A model generated the notes under the pieces. It made no database searches. It was not told the DNA's origin and saw only the letters and a list, made by a program, of their open reading frames with translations. A program made the translations under genes and the position numbers. From Alternaria dauci (taxonomy: Eukaryota; Ascomycota; Dothideomycetes; Pleosporales; Pleosporaceae), in the NCBI RefSeq assembly GCF_042100115.1, contig NC_091279.1, positions 1,302,001-1,366,000 on the forward strand: a DNA stretch of 64,000 bases, given 5' to 3'. Shown one piece after another: positions 1 through 12,143 of the stretch (position 1 is its first letter; each line of letters begins with the position of its first letter).

Positions 1-2423
1 ACGCGATGAACAGTGATGTACTCATTATCGTGGTGGATGTAAGTCTCGTTGTACTCCTCCTTGCCCATCTTGACGTGGATCTCGTTGATGATCTTGCGGA
101 TGCCACCAATACCTCCTTCACCAGCCTCGGGCTTGATAGGGCCTCCGTTGGAGTTGGCCGATGAATATAGCCTCTTCTCGTGCACAAGTTCGATCAGCTG
201 GGGGTAAACCTCGTCGTAGCCAAACACGCTACCAGTTGCACAGTCGCACATGGCAACGAGGGCGGCATTGGGTAGCGTGTCGCGTGCATCCCGCTTCTGA
301 GCAGGTGTCTCATTGTCGTGCGTGCAGTCCATGAATAACGCGTGGACAGGACTTCGCTTGATTCTCTTGATGATTGGCTTTGTCTGGTCTGCGCCATCAG
401 TCGCCTGTGCGGCGTTGAGTACTTCATCGGTCTCGAAGCTTCCAATGGGAACACCACCATGTCGGTGGACCAGTCTACTCAGCTCTTGAGTACTCCACGA
501 TTGCATCGCCTCTCGAATTAGAGCACAGATGCCGAGCCTCATGCAGAACTTGTAATCCATCTCTTCGGAGCCCGTGAAGAGTTCAGCGCAGACCATGACG
601 TTTGGGTTGACGCTGCGGGCTTCGTCAAGCATATATTCGGCGAGATGCAGGGGTGTGGAATGACAGTTGTCAATACGGAAGCCTTGGAAGTATTTGGCCA
701 TGAGTCGCGTGTACTTGGCCATGTGATCCCAAAGAAAAGGGTTATCTTCTGGGCCGTTTCCGTAACGTAGTTTGACGCAGTCACCCCAGACGATGACTTC
801 TCTCCTTAGGTACGCTCTCGACTTGGGCCCAGCGTTGTCTCGCATTGCATCTGCAGCCCATACCCAACCATTATTGACAAGCGCGAGAGCTTCCGGGTTG
901 TGCTTCTTCGTCGTCTCGTTGAGTGGTAATCGTGTGAAGTAGGTCTCGATGAGTGGGTTCTCGTCGTTCACTTCGCCAAGCTTGGGACCGTGGGCGTCTA
1001 TTCGGACATACTTCGTCCGGTTGTAGAGTTGCTCCAAGATCTCTGCTTGGTCTCCATCGTACTCGCGGTAGAATGGCAGGTTGACCTCGTTGAGTATAGC
1101 CGTTATAGTGCCTTGCGCTGCACGATTGTCGGGCGTATTGCTAGTACGGGTATCATAGCGGCCGAACAAGGCGCAGAGGAGACTGGCACTGATGTTCGGG
1201 TCCATGCTGCGACGGTAGCGCTCGCCCATGCGGTCGCCGCCGCGCAGGGCATGTTCGACCAACCAGTCGGCCTTCTGCTTCAGTGGCCAGTCCCTGACGG
1301 CATCGAGCCCGCGAAGACCAGCCTCACTAAAGCTGCCATCAACGAACTTGGCCTGGCCCGAGGTCCAAGCCTCCATGATGGCCTTGGTATTCCTCTCGAC
1401 GTCAACCACATAGTACTCCCAGAGCTTGACCTTGCTAAGGACATGCTCCTTGATGCCTTCCATGACCTTGAGGAGATCTCCTTCGTTGTTGAAGGTCGTG
1501 GGAAGACCGTGTTGGGCGAGCTCTTTGCCGAACTGCAACAACGCCGTGTCCAGCTCGAGAGCACATCTCAAGTGAGGAGCAGTGTCGACATTGTAGCCAG
1601 ATTCTGGGTGTTCCTCAAGCCATGGGCTGTTGTTGGCTGTGTGGTTCCAGACAACATCGGTCATGGAAAGCAGATTGAACTCATTCTGCATCCTTCCGAT
1701 CATATCTGCAATGTCCTTCTCACCCTCCTTGAAGAAGGCCTCGTCGAAGACCAATTGGTCAGCAATGCTATATGGCGAGTTTGAAGACCCACGCGTCATA
1801 AGCGGAGTAAAATGCACCATGTTGTAACCGCGCTCGCTGATGCCCCTCAGATGGTTGTCCCAGTCGGTGGGGTAATTGCCCATGAATTTGGACAGTGCAG
1901 AGAAGATGCAAACGGCCTCGACCGGCAAGTGCTCGCCGTGCAACTTGAGATTTGGACATATGTCGATGTAGTATGTGTCCGTCCGTGTGGGTTCAGGAGA
2001 CGCGACGTCTGTGAAGGACCACTGGGGCAGCGGTTTGTAGGTCGTGTAGAATGAGAAGGCATTGGCCTCGTAGATGGGAATCTCAATCTCACACATGCCG
2101 GTGAAGTCGGGCTTCAGCCTACACACGGGGTCAGTGACGTGTGACTGGGCAAGGACGTGGTGGGTGATGACTTACTTGTACTCGCGGTAGTTGCTGCGCT
2201 TGAACTTCTCGCCCTGGGCGGGGATGTTGACCCAGAGACTGCCCTCGCGACATATCGAGCTGGTGCCCTGGATCTGGAAGCAAATCGAGTATGCTGGCTC
2301 GGTGGGAGGCGGCAGGTAGATGTAGGTGCCAGCGACATCTGGGCAGCCATAGTCGGTCAACGGCAGCAGGTAGACGACCTTGCGGTCCGAGGACTTGGAG
2401 TGGTGTGGCAGTGCTACGGACAT
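1..2423 (-). CDS. GDB1: Glycogen debranching enzyme, N-terminal part (cut by window edge)
   Basis: Bifunctional cytosolic enzyme of glycogen breakdown: a 4-alpha-glucanotransferase half followed by an amylo-1,6-glucosidase half. Only the first 788 residues, roughly half the usual ~1500, are visible; the 3' end lies beyond base 1. Exons 2423-2176 and 2118-1; the intron 2175-2119 has a GTAAGT donor. Start ATG at 2423. The N-terminus contains LPPPTEPAYS and REGSLWVNIP, typical of the family. The transferase domain shows TDVVWNHTA (residues 236-244), FRIDNCHST with the presumed nucleophile D566, and CAELFTG with the presumed acid/base E595. The 29-residue spacing of this pair is the family value. 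A later THDNE carries the probable third acidic residue, D684. Exon 2 stays open to the edge. The longest opposite-strand frame (990-1784) is a shadow. Confidence 0.95.
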
Positions 2424-3280
2424 GATGGTGATGATGATAATGCCAAGAGCCTAGATAGTTGCGAGAGAGTGTTGTGGTGGTAAACAATGACAATAGGTGT
2501 ATGCGGTGCTCTAGGATGTCTATCTTTGACGCAGGAATAGCGGTGATGCAGTGGGAGACCGAGGTGGGGGTATAATGATGATGATGGAGGAGTGGGCTCG
2601 GCTGAAGTTATAGACAGTGCCGTGGCCGCGTGCGCAGTCGCTTCTGAGGGTCAATTGCCCTCTGTGTGGAGAGAAGGAAGCAGCGCCTGGAGACGTGTGA
2701 GATCGGCGGTGGGCGGTCGCGAAGCACATGAGCCGCAAGCCGCCAGCTGCCAGCTGCAAGCGCAACCCGCGGGAGAAACGTCATTGCCCCAAGCTCTAAC
2801 CCCAGTCCGCGCGCCCCGTTCCTGGGTGCCAGTTCTCCAATAGCGCGGGGGCTAGGCCTTCGGTCCCAACTCGATGCAGTTGGTACGGAGCACTGCGAGG
2901 GAAATTGTTGAATACGTTGAAACTGCCATGGAAACAGCCCTCTGCCATACGACAATATCCACATATGCTACAAATGACCCCGCTCAAATGCTACTTCTTC
3001 CCAGCCCCCTCTCCAACGCCTTTATGCAACATGATGCAGGAACAGATAAGCACTCAAGCAATACGCGGCCCAAACTCCAACGCTGGCTACTAAACAATTA
3101 TCGGGCAATACTGCTGCCACAAACTCAGAGTGGTCAAAGGACGGGTATCGCGACCTCGTGGCAGCCCACACGGGACGAATCGAACATGCGAAAATCAAGC
3201 GGTCAGATCCAACCCTTCTTCTATCGTTGTCTCAAAAGGCATGCGCTAAGCATAAATTCGCTGCGCTTTCAACCATCTCG
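2424..3280. other. Intergenic: 5' region of the debranching-enzyme gene, 3' region of the RhoGAP gene
   Basis: 857 nt between two minus-strand genes. It must hold the promoter and leader of the debranching-enzyme gene and the terminator of the RhoGAP gene. Short GAT/ATG-rich runs occur near 2424-2440 and 2573-2585. I see no supportable gene; the open frames here have no family resemblance. Confidence 0.6.
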
Positions 3281-5552
3281 TCAGAATTTAATGTTGAATG
3301 GCGAGCCGGGTGGATCACGAAGGTCCAGTCGGAACTGCGTCGATTCAGATGGTCCGCGACTATGCTGTGCTTGAGTTGGCGTCGCGTTCTCGTCTAGGTC
3401 GATGGAAGACGCCTCGGTGCTAACCGAAGGCGGCGCACGCGGTGTGCTCCGCGCATGATGGCCCCCATCGCGACTATCTGAAGACGAAATGACTCGCTCA
3501 GGCGAAGTCTCGCGCTCACCATAGCTGCCGCCGCCGCCACGCATCCGCAGCACGGGGTTACTCGAGGGCTCCGACAGTACCAGTGAAGGGTTCGGGGGTG
3601 TAGCGCGTCCACTTCTCTCCGATGAAAGTCCTCGTGAGGATGATTTGATGTGATCCGTAGATTGACTCCGCGTCGTAACAGGCTTCTTTGAAGGCTGAAC
3701 TTGGGGCGAGTTGTTGCCTTTGCCCTTACCAGCACTCTGAGGAGGTCCATTCCTTGACGAGGTGTGTTGTTGTTGTTGTTGTAGTTGTTGTTGTTGCTGT
3801 TGCTGCTGTTGCTGCTGAGACTCAACTTCTACAGCGTTTAGAAAGTTGATCTCATCCGTCAAAAAATCCTTCTCTGTCCAGCAGCCCTGCCAACAGTTTC
3901 GCCAATCCAGAATAAGGAACTGGAAACAAAAGGCGTCAATCTTGATTGCCGGCTGGAAGCAGATGCATAGGTTGTTGTAGTTCATCTTGTTGAACTCGGA
4001 GCACGAGTGCAACAGACTGATATGGCAGGTGATCGCAAACAAGAGGTAGTAATTGAAGGGCGGAAGCTTGGAGAGCTCATCTTTGAGCATTTGCGGTGTC
4101 GTCTTGGCGCCCTGACATTCCTGTTGAATCGCGGTCTGCACTGCCTTTGGGAAAATCTCATCTGGCAGTTGTCGGAGCCAATTCTTGAACAGTGAGCCGA
4201 TGACGTTTGGATCGTTCAGGTTGGGGTCGCTGATCAAGTCGATGTCTCGGTCTGTGATTTCGGTGAGCAAGTGTCATAAGTAGCGATCAAGATGATCTTA
4301 CCCTCATCGAACTTGCGTTCGTAGTACCGGACCTGTTGGGCTGATCCTGGAACACGATACAGGCCTTCCTCTTCGCAGCCCCTCATGTTCAGGTAGCTAC
4401 ACTTATTGTTAGCCGGCCCTCCAGAACTATTCAAGACATGACGTACTCTATGCACCGCCAAGGCAGAGCTGGCATCCAGAACTCAGTCTTATCGCGTGAC
4501 TGTTCTAGGCGAGTTGATATCCGTGTCAGCCTCGTCTGCTCGATCAGTGGCTTGTGGATAATCTTGCACACATATGGTTCGTTCGATATGGGCGTCTGGC
4601 TTTCGTGGTTGCTCGAGCTTCGCCCCAGTTTGCCAAATACGCCCTTGCGCGCCGAGTCCATCTTCTCTCCCATGTTGCGAGCCCCCGAACCCAGTTTTGA
4701 GATGAAGCCGTGTCCCTTTGTTTCGTTGTATGAGCTGGATGCTAGCGAGATCTGTTCCGACTTGTCCCTTCGCTGCCCGTAATCGGCATCTCGTTGGATG
4801 TGCTTGGATCCGTCCTGGCGATCGGCCGAGTGTGTCCGTGGCTTGCCTATGCCTCGCCATGATTGACCTTTATCCATTGGCGCCGTCTTCAGTGGCATAC
4901 CATCGCCGTTGGTTGTCCACGAACCTGCAATATCCGGCGACAGTTGCCCTGGGGGTGCCTTGTTCAGTTTTGTGCGGGACCCCGAACTTTCGCCTTCTTT
5001 GATGGATTTTGATCTCGACAGGATACCCTTCTTCGGCTTGACGGTGCTGCGTTTCGACGAGTCGGCGTGCAGATCGGACGAGTCGTTGGAATTGCCTGAC
5101 CCTGTCCGCTGGTCTAAGCGTACGACTTCGGAGCGATTGTCTGCGGTAATTAGCGAGGAGAGAGTTGTCTCAGGTGACATGACCATACCGTCGGAGTTGG
5201 GAGTGCGCACAGGACGGCCGAGGTCTGGTGTGGACGCACCGCTGCGCCCATTAGAGTATAGGCTCGGCGAGGGTTGATTCTCGGGAAGCTGGCGTATCGA
5301 GTTTCCCTGGCTGTTGAGGCGTGATGACGACTTGTTGGCACTGAAGTTGGCGAAGATGCTCTTGGAGTCTTTGCGAGGTTTCGGCGAGGCGGGTGACTGT
5401 GGCATGTTGTGAAACGCGGCATTCGGTGTCGCAAAATCGAGATCCTCAGGCATCTCTGGCGACCTCGGGCTTTTTGGACTCATGGGTGTGTTGTTGGCAT
5501 TATCCTTGGGCTTGCCCCGCATAGCCAGCGACAGTGTTGAGGGTTTGGGCAT
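3281..5552 (-). CDS. RhoGAP-domain protein
   Basis: GTPase-activating protein for a Rho-family GTPase, acting in polarity and actin or cell-wall control. Exons 5552-4447, 4396-4302 and 4251-3281, giving 723 aa. The first ~320 residues are low-complexity, Ser/Pro/Lys-rich and probably disordered. The RhoGAP domain spans about residues 335-540: EEEGLYRVPGS contains the arginine finger (R383), followed by the helices FNYYLLFAITCHIS and NNLCICFQPAIKID. This helix pattern is closest to the BEM2/BEM3-like fungal RhoGAPs as I remember them. A polyglutamine run (about residues 546-566) directly follows the domain, then a Ser/Pro-rich tail. The substrate GTPase cannot be told from sequence. The domain call is firm; the subfamily is uncertain. 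Confidence 0.88.
3765..3817 (-). repeat. CAA/CAG repeat encoding polyglutamine
   Basis: An imperfect trinucleotide tract, seen as TTG/CTG on the plus strand, encoding about 20 Gln with one Leu interruption inside the RhoGAP gene just after the GAP domain. Mixed CAA and CAG codons suggest an older, stabilised tract. Length variation between strains is likely. Confidence 0.85.
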
Positions 5553-7006
5553 CTTGCGTATTGTTTTCTTTGGAAGCCCCCCAGGACTACTGACTCCTTA
5601 ACACAACTCCCTTAAAAAGCAACGGCTGCTGCCAAGCCTGCAGGTTGAAGAGCGCACTGCGTCGGTGAGTGTTTCTGGGACAAACGCGTCAATGTGCAGG
5701 CAATGGAGTGGATGTCGGAACGGACGATGCGGCGCGCGTAGGGCAAGGTTGGCGAGGGTAGGTTCAGTGGACGTGGCACATTGGGTGGTTGCGCGGTCAA
5801 CGAGCCTATGTTTCGTGGCGGTCAGCAACAGGCTCGTCCACTGGCGTAGAGGAGTGGATGGCAGCTGGAGGAGGTACTAGACAGCGCGCGGGGTAGTACG
5901 AACCGTCAGAGTCTGGTCAGCGCTCTCTGGCGGCGTGGCTCGATGCGTCGACTGCGAGTGTTGAGTCTATATCACCGACGGCAGGCCGTTGCTCCCATGC
6001 AGGAACGCGGAAGGACGGACGATGCCGAGCGCGTGCTACCGGAGTCGAAGTCGAAGGCGGAAATGCGACGACAGTCGGCCAGACGTGCTCGCTTTTGGGT
6101 GTCGAGTATCTGGGTCGCGGGCAGGTGAGGCGGTCTTGCAACGCCTGAGATATGGTAAGCAAGCGCTGCGGAACGTGAAAGGGGCCGGGCGGGCGCTATG
6201 GCAACTGTTGACAGTGGTACAACTTGGGGGCGGGCGGGCACGAGTGCAAACAAGAGTCTGGGTGTCGCCGTGCTGTTGTCGGGCATTACTTACCCACTTC
6301 GCAAACAAGTGACAAACGACGACTATTTCTGGGCGCGGGAGAGGGAACTGGAGACGGCCCTGGACGTCTAGGAGCGAGTGGAGCTGGGCGCTTGGCCGGC
6401 CGTTGCAGAGCGAGTGCGGTGGGCGGCGCCTTGGTCAGCAGAAAAGAAGGGATGCACTTCACGTGTCTCCTTGGTCGGTGATGGTGGTGGGCGGGGGGGA
6501 TGATGGCTGGCCCAAGAGGCACAGGCTCTGCAATGCTGCGAGCAAAGGGCACCAAGGGCTGCGAGAGGATGGCGGCAACGACTTCAGCAGCGCGCACGGC
6601 CCCAGGTACGAGGGAGCGACGCTGCTAAAACCCCTACCCTACCCCCCCAAATTCGGCCCATGGGCGCTATCGACTCTCGACTATCGTGCGCGCAAACAGC
6701 TGTCCACGGCGGGCGTAGTGCACGCTAGGCTACGGGCGACGACAACGACTATCGACGGTTCCATTACCGCTTACTCCGCCTGCTCTGCAGCACCATGGCC
6801 GTGTGCGAGGCTGTCAAGTGCTACATGGTATGCTTCGTACAGCGGTGGACCACCTGCCAAGGCTCGTTTCAAATTCAGACCCTCGCGCAATGAGCGTGCG
6901 TCAGGCCCCACCCCTGTCCAACGCCATCCATGCCTGTCTGCAACAACAGCTAGACCCTCCCGTGCCTCCAGCTCCCACCAACACCACGCCCGTCTGACCA
7001 TCTGAC
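5553..7006. other. Divergent intergenic region, RhoGAP / BET2
   Basis: 1454 nt between two gene starts facing away from each other, so it holds both promoters and 5' leaders. Many overlapping open frames occur on both strands, as expected for GC-rich DNA, but none shows domain similarity or a convincing spliced structure. Confidence 0.55.
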
Positions 7007-8241
7007 ATGTCTCTTGTTTCTGGGCCCGGGCGTGCTGCCGGCATGGCCAGCATGCCCGACGAGATGCACCTCTTTGTCGACAAGCACGTTCGCTACATCC
7101 AGAGCCTCGACACTGTGCGTAGCCTGTCTCTGCTCTGCCTGGCCGCGCAAGCACCCGGCCATCCAATCCCGCGCTGACCCGCTCCAGCGCAAAGATGAGC
7201 TTGAATACTGGCTCACCGAACATCTGCGTCTCAACGGCCTCTACTGGGGACTGACGGCTCTGCATCTCCTGGGCCACCCAGACGCTCTCCCGCGCAGCAG
7301 CATCCTCGACTTTGTCTTCTCGTGTCTGCATGACAATGGCGGGCTCGGTGCTGCCCCGGGCCACGATGCCCATATGCTGTACACCGTTAGTGGCGTGCAG
7401 ATACTCGCGACGCTTGACGCTTTCGGTGACCTTGAAGATCGCGTCCCCGGCGGCCGGCTGAAGATCGGAAAGTGTAAGTCATCTGTACGTCCAAGTATCA
7501 TGATAGTGTACTTATAGTAGCAGTCATCGCCGATTTGCAGGATCGCGAGACTGGTACTTTTGCAGGTGACGAGTGGGGAGAGCAGGACACGCGCTTCCTC
7601 TACGGCGCACTGAATGCCCTGTCGCTGATGGGCCTGCTTGAGCTGGTCGACGTCGACAAGGCTGCTCAGTACGTCCACTCGTGTGCCAACTTCGACGGCG
7701 GGTACGGTACCAGCCCGGGTGCCGAGTCGCACTCGGGTCAGGTGTTTACGTGTGTCGGCGCTTTGACCATCGCGGGGAGACTGGACCTGGTCAACCAAGA
7801 AAAGTTGGGCGCCTGGCTAAGCGAACGACAACTCAAGAACGGAGGTCTCAATGGCCGCCCGGAGAAGAAGGAGGACGTATGCTACAGCTGGTGGGTCATG
7901 AGCAGCATGGCCATGCTAGACAAGCTGCACTGGATAGACGGCCAGAAGTTGACAAACTTCATCCTGCAGTGCCAGGTGGGTGCTATCTTGCCCTCAAAAG
8001 GTATCGCTGTCTAACCATCCCAGGATCCCGAACTCGGTGGCCTTGCAGACCGACCTGGTGACATGGTCGACGTTTTCCATACCGTGTTTGGCATTGCTGG
8101 TCTTAGTCTGCTGAAGTATCCATGTCTTGAAGAGGTAGACCCCGTGTAGTATGTGACCATTGCCCTCCCGTTCCATCAAGCATACTGACCACCAATAGCT
8201 GTATGCCTCGATCCGTCACTCGTAGATGCTTGGGTAAGTAG
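7007..8241 (+). CDS. BET2: Geranylgeranyltransferase type II beta subunit (Rab prenylation)
   Basis: Beta subunit of Rab geranylgeranyltransferase. With the alpha subunit and Rab escort protein it attaches geranylgeranyl groups to the C-terminal cysteines of Rab GTPases in the cytosol. Exons 7007-7114, 7188-7473, 7524-7975, 8024-8148 and 8199-8241, giving 337 aa, the usual size. Prenyltransferase alpha/alpha-barrel repeats are visible ([51 protein letters not shown]). The expected zinc ligands are D249 and C251 in EDVCYSW and H301 in DVFHTVFG. The substitution pattern favours BET2 over farnesyl- or GGTase-I beta subunits. The last exon adds only [13 protein letters not shown] after DPVY, as in other fungal BET2 proteins. 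The start at 7007 is the first in-frame ATG; a second Met lies 12 codons in. Confidence 0.95.
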
Positions 8242-8838
8242 ATGTCAAGATGAGGAACAACTACTAGTCAAATCGCACGTGCGTCGTGGACTGGGTGCCC
8301 ATCTGCATTCACATGTGTTCCTTGCAAGTATCTCTTTGCATGCCAACGTAAACATTCATTCACCAGTTCTCGTCCTCCCGCTGTCTAATACCTCGCGTCT
8401 CTCCCATAGGCGTCGAGACACAAAGCGGGAGCAGAGTGAGGGTAGGTGGCTTCCTCATTCGTTCGAGCCAAGCTTTTCCACGTGCTCTGCCTACTGGAAC
8501 ACCACCAACAAACACATCCTTACTGGAACCCATTATCTGCAATACTGCGCCTTCCTCTCTCCTCCACGAGTGCTCTGGCGACTGTCTCCTGCTTTCCTCT
8601 CGTCCGCTCCAGAAATGGGCTAGGAGCTACCGCAGTGACCGGCAGCCATCTCTGTACCAGGTCTCTTATGAGCATCTCTCCCACCGCCACTTCACTCCTT
8701 CAACCCGCTCCTTTCGCAACGCTCTTTGCCTTCGGTTCTGTGCTGCTCTTGTGCTTGTTTCACTTGCGCTCCTTACCAACGACGCGTCCGCGCTGCGGCT
8801 TTCGCCTTCATTTACTGCAGCCTCTCTAGGCCTCCGGC
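8242..8838. other. Intergenic: BET2 3' end and zinc-finger gene 5' region
   Basis: 597 nt between two plus-strand genes. Bases about 8540-8720 are pyrimidine-rich (CTCC/CTTC runs), as is common just upstream of transcription starts in filamentous fungi. I see no gene. Confidence 0.5.
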
Positions 8839-10341
8839 ATGGCCAATATTCCGCTTCACTGCAATATTTGCCCCAAGAAGCCCAGCTTCAGCGATGTCTC
8901 ACATCTGCTCACTCACATTGCCAGCAAAGGCCACTTATCCAACTACTACAAGGTCAAGGTTCGGTCCACAAATGAGGAAGCATCCCGCCGCCTCGTTGAA
9001 ACGTACGACCAGTGGTATGCCGAATGGGCTGTCGAGGAGCTGATGTCGGAGCGGATGAATCAAAAGGACAAACGTCGCACCCGTGCGAGGCCCACTGGTA
9101 TGTATCTCACCTGCATCCCGCCATACTTGAGACTGTTACTGACTGCACACCATGTAGCCCGGCCCGCGCCTGCGCCTCCACTGAAGATCGAGGCCCCGGT
9201 GCCACGTCCCGTACGTCGCGCCGCTGCCAGCAATCTCCTTGATCCACGTCTATCTGGGCAGCAGCATACCATGATCAAACTGGAACACTCACCTTCCCCA
9301 ACGCCACAGCCTATTGGGCCGGTCCTCCGCAGCCGCAATAACTTCGCGCCTCATATGCAATACTGGCCTACAGAGTCCCGAGCCAGCTCCCGTAGCTACA
9401 CCAATCCAGATTACGATACGTCTAGTGAATACTCAGACCCGGGCGAGAGGCGGCGGCCATACCGGTACACCACTGCGGCCAAATGTGCTGTCGAGGATGA
9501 GCCTGCCGAGGTTGTAGACCCAATGGCCGTCAGTGAGTCAACTAAACTCAAGGGGGTATACTGGCCTGGGATGGACATCTTCGACTCTGCTACCCCAGAG
9601 ATGCGGCGTAAGAGGAACCAGAAGAAGGACAGCTCCGTCGTGGAACAACTGGAACTCAACTCTCAAGAAGTTGAGGCTACGGAACTTATCTTCACCCCGT
9701 TGGGCACTTTCAAACGCCAACGCAGAATTTCGTGCTCCGAGTCCGACGAAGACGACGAAATCGAGATCAAGACTGAGAGCCCTCAACCTGTGCGCAGACG
9801 GTCTGCACTCGCCAATCTTGATGCCAATACTACTCGCCGCTCTACCAGACAGTCCAAGCGGCCTGTGTTTCCCTTCCTCGGCCGCAACCAATACGATGAG
9901 GATTGTGGTCGTTCTGGATACGACCACAGCCATAATAGCCATGTCTCGAAGCGAAAACGATTCGAAGTCTTTCAAGACAACGATGACGTTCCGTTCTCAC
10001 AGCCCAACAGCATGAATTATCTTACGTCTGGATTTACGCACCAAGCATCTCCCTCTCCAGCACCTGCATTTACTTCCTACAAACCCTTCAACGATCCTTT
10101 TCAGTATGAAAACAAGGAGAACATTCTACCCTCGTTCCAACAGGGAGGTTGCAACAACTTTGACGGCCACCAAAGCAATGGCTACCAGTACCCCACCTAC
10201 TCCTATGGTATTGGCCCTGATCAACAGCCCTTCCAGTACCCTAGCCATCTCTACAACACCACAAGCACGTACCAGCATCATGATCAGGACGATGATGACC
10301 AACGCACGATTACAGCGCCACCTTCGCCCTCTACGAGCTGA
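8839..10341 (+). CDS. Zinc-finger protein with one N-terminal C2H2-like finger
   Basis: Exons 8839-9097 and 9158-10341, giving 480 aa. The intron 9098-9157 is 60 nt and has no stop in frame, so an unspliced message would give 500 aa. The first 32 residues form a C-x2-C-x14-H-x5-H finger (C8, C11, H26, H32) near the start. A short Lys/Arg-rich stretch follows (KDKRRTRARPT), and the rest is Ser/Pro/Tyr/Gln-rich and probably disordered. Acidic EDDEIEIKTE and basic RRSTRQSKRP patches suggest a nuclear protein. I do not recognise an ortholog with a known role; a DNA- or RNA-binding regulator is an inference from the finger and disorder. The ATG is in good context and the finger begins at residue 8, so this start is likely correct. 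Confidence 0.8.
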   Translation: MANIPLHCNICPKKPSFSDVSHLLTHIASKGHLSNYYKVKVRSTNEEASRRLVETYDQWYAEWAVEELMSERMNQKDKRRTRARPTGMYLTCIPPYLRLLLTAHHVARPAPAPPLKIEAPVPRPVRRAAASNLLDPRLSGQQHTMIKLEHSPSPTPQPIGPVLRSRNNFAPHMQYWPTESRASSRSYTNPDYDTSSEYSDPGERRRPYRYTTAAKCAVEDEPAEVVDPMAVSESTKLKGVYWPGMDIFDSATPEMRRKRNQKKDSSVVEQLELNSQEVEATELIFTPLGTFKRQRRISCSESDEDDEIEIKTESPQPVRRRSALANLDANTTRRSTRQSKRPVFPFLGRNQYDEDCGRSGYDHSHNSHVSKRKRFEVFQDNDDVPFSQPNSMNYLTSGFTHQASPSPAPAFTSYKPFNDPFQYENKENILPSFQQGGCNNFDGHQSNGYQYPTYSYGIGPDQQPFQYPSHLYNTTSTYQHHDQDDDDQRTITAPPSPSTS

Positions 10342-10959
10342 GCGCCAGTCGCTCATGCTGAGTTCCCCTTGGACTTCTCGATGGGATACTTACCCCTCGC
10401 CGTCAGCATGTCGCAACAGATACCCCACTGTTCACACTCGTTCCATCTACCGACTTATGCGTGCGACTTACCTTCATGCGTCTCGTTTTGGTGGTGGATT
10501 CCTACATGGTGTTACATGATTTATACCGCGACGACTAACGACATACGGCATAATCTAATATAATTTCGTCTGAGAGACGCCCTATGGGATCGCTGGACAG
10601 ATACTCAGGCATGCTCTTTTTCATTCCTAGGCCCACACTACTGTACACTTTCTTCGCAAACATGGGTTTGCTGGCGAGAAGCTGGTGGTCGTGTACAGTA
10701 TCGCTGTTTTCTCGTCTACATAATTAGTTCAGGAGCTGTGATAGAAGCGAGTGTGTTATGTGGTACATCCGTTCGAACTTCACGGCCTATACATTTCATT
10801 CGTGTTGGTGCTATTTCGGTCTTGTCTACGCACCTAGTCTGCTACTTTTTGCCCAACTTGCAGGCATGTGCCTCTTGATTACTTCTGTGGCATCGCAACA
10901 TCCTCGGAGGTTTCATCTACTCGTCTTGTCATAAATCACCCTCGACCCCTTTCCCTCGT
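10342..10959. other. Convergent intergenic region
   Basis: 618 nt between the ends of the zinc-finger gene (+) and the AIG1-like gene (-). T-rich stretches on both strands fit 3' untranslated regions. I see no gene. Confidence 0.5.
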
Positions 10960-12143
10960 TTATTCCCACTTGCCACTGCCTCCCATGACTTTACTCCGGC
11001 GCACCTTCTCCAAGTGTTCCGCACTCTCATACCCATTGATCTTCGCATACAGCACTCTCAACAGTCCGCCCACAACCCACATAATCACCCCACTTACAAC
11101 AAACAAGCCGATTCGTTGGTTTGTCGTAAGCATCGCAAAGATGGGATAGGGGTAGAAGCCGTTCCGGGAAAAGCAAATTTCCTAAACGGACGATATGATG
11201 AGTTGGATGTTCTTTGGGGAGCAGAGGTGGAAACCTTACAATCCAAATCCAATACGCAAAAGCAACAACGGTAGACAGGGATAGAGTAATTATGGGCGCA
11301 GATTCATTCATGGGCGTTGTGGGCCATGGTGGGGAGAGAAGGATATAATCGAGCGCTAGAACAACGGCGGGGACGAGGTGGAAACCTAGATCGTAGATGG
11401 CTGGTGGTAGCGGTAGATCCGGAGGCACCAGGAGTTTCCCGTCAATGGCTTTCAACGTCCAGTATAGTATGCTGATGGTCACTTCAATCGGCGCTGCTAC
11501 CAAGGCCAGGTAGTTTTTCAGCCGGAACAGGTGCTCAGAAATAGCCACGGCGGGTGGATCTGAGGTCAGAGAAGGAGATTTTGAGAGGGCGGTTGAGGTG
11601 AGGTCTGCGGCGAGACCGAAAACGAATGTTACTGTGGAAAGGGAGAGGCCGATTATGGTCAGGAACTGGAGGTGCCAGCCGAAAGATTCGTTCTGGGGAT
11701 TCGTTAGACTGTTGGCTTAAGTTGCTTGGCTAAGCAATGTGGGAGTGAATATATGGTTGGGACGTTTACTGTCTCATGTGCGAAAAACTTATTGAACAGC
11801 AATAACAAAGATGCAAGTACAAAAGACATGCAGCAGTTTGGTACATACGAAGATATTTGGGTTATCCGCTAAGCTTCATACGTGTTAGCTGGCAGTGTAT
11901 ACAGAATCGACAGAGGCAACACATACAACTTGAAGGAACTATAGAAGCTGATCAGACCAGCGACCTACAACGTAAACCATGTTAACATCTGGCCTTGCCT
12001 ACTCCTAATTGTATATTTCTTGCTTCAACACTTACGTGCAACGCGCCAGAAAACCCTTTGGATGGTGAGTCGAAACGTTGCAGCGGATGTCGCCGGCTCG
12101 TCGTGGGCTCAACTTCTCCGGGCTTTTTCGATGATGCAGCCAT
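10960..12143 (-). CDS. FAR-17a/AIG1-like multi-pass membrane protein
   Basis: Five exons: 12143-12036, 11964-11927, 11873-11849, 11692-11240 and 11181-10960, giving 281 aa. Exons 2 and 3 are only 38 and 25 nt. Joined, they give an N-terminus with RRHPLQRF and FYSSFKFLADNPN that matches this family in fungi as I recall it. About six hydrophobic segments suggest an integral membrane protein. Mammalian AIG1 and ADTRP are threonine hydrolases of FAHFA lipids using a Thr/His pair. Candidate equivalents are T69 in QFLTIIGL and H162 in GFHLVPAVV. Activity in fungi is an inference. The tail after the last hydrophobic helix is basic (EKVRRSKVMGGSGKWE). The acceptor of exon 3 (AAG at 11876-11874) was chosen because the next AG would create a stop. 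Confidence 0.85.

Noticed and set aside
990..1784. 264-codon plus-strand open frame
   Set aside because: It is exactly antisense to the well-matched debranching-enzyme coding frame and has no domain; a compositional shadow.
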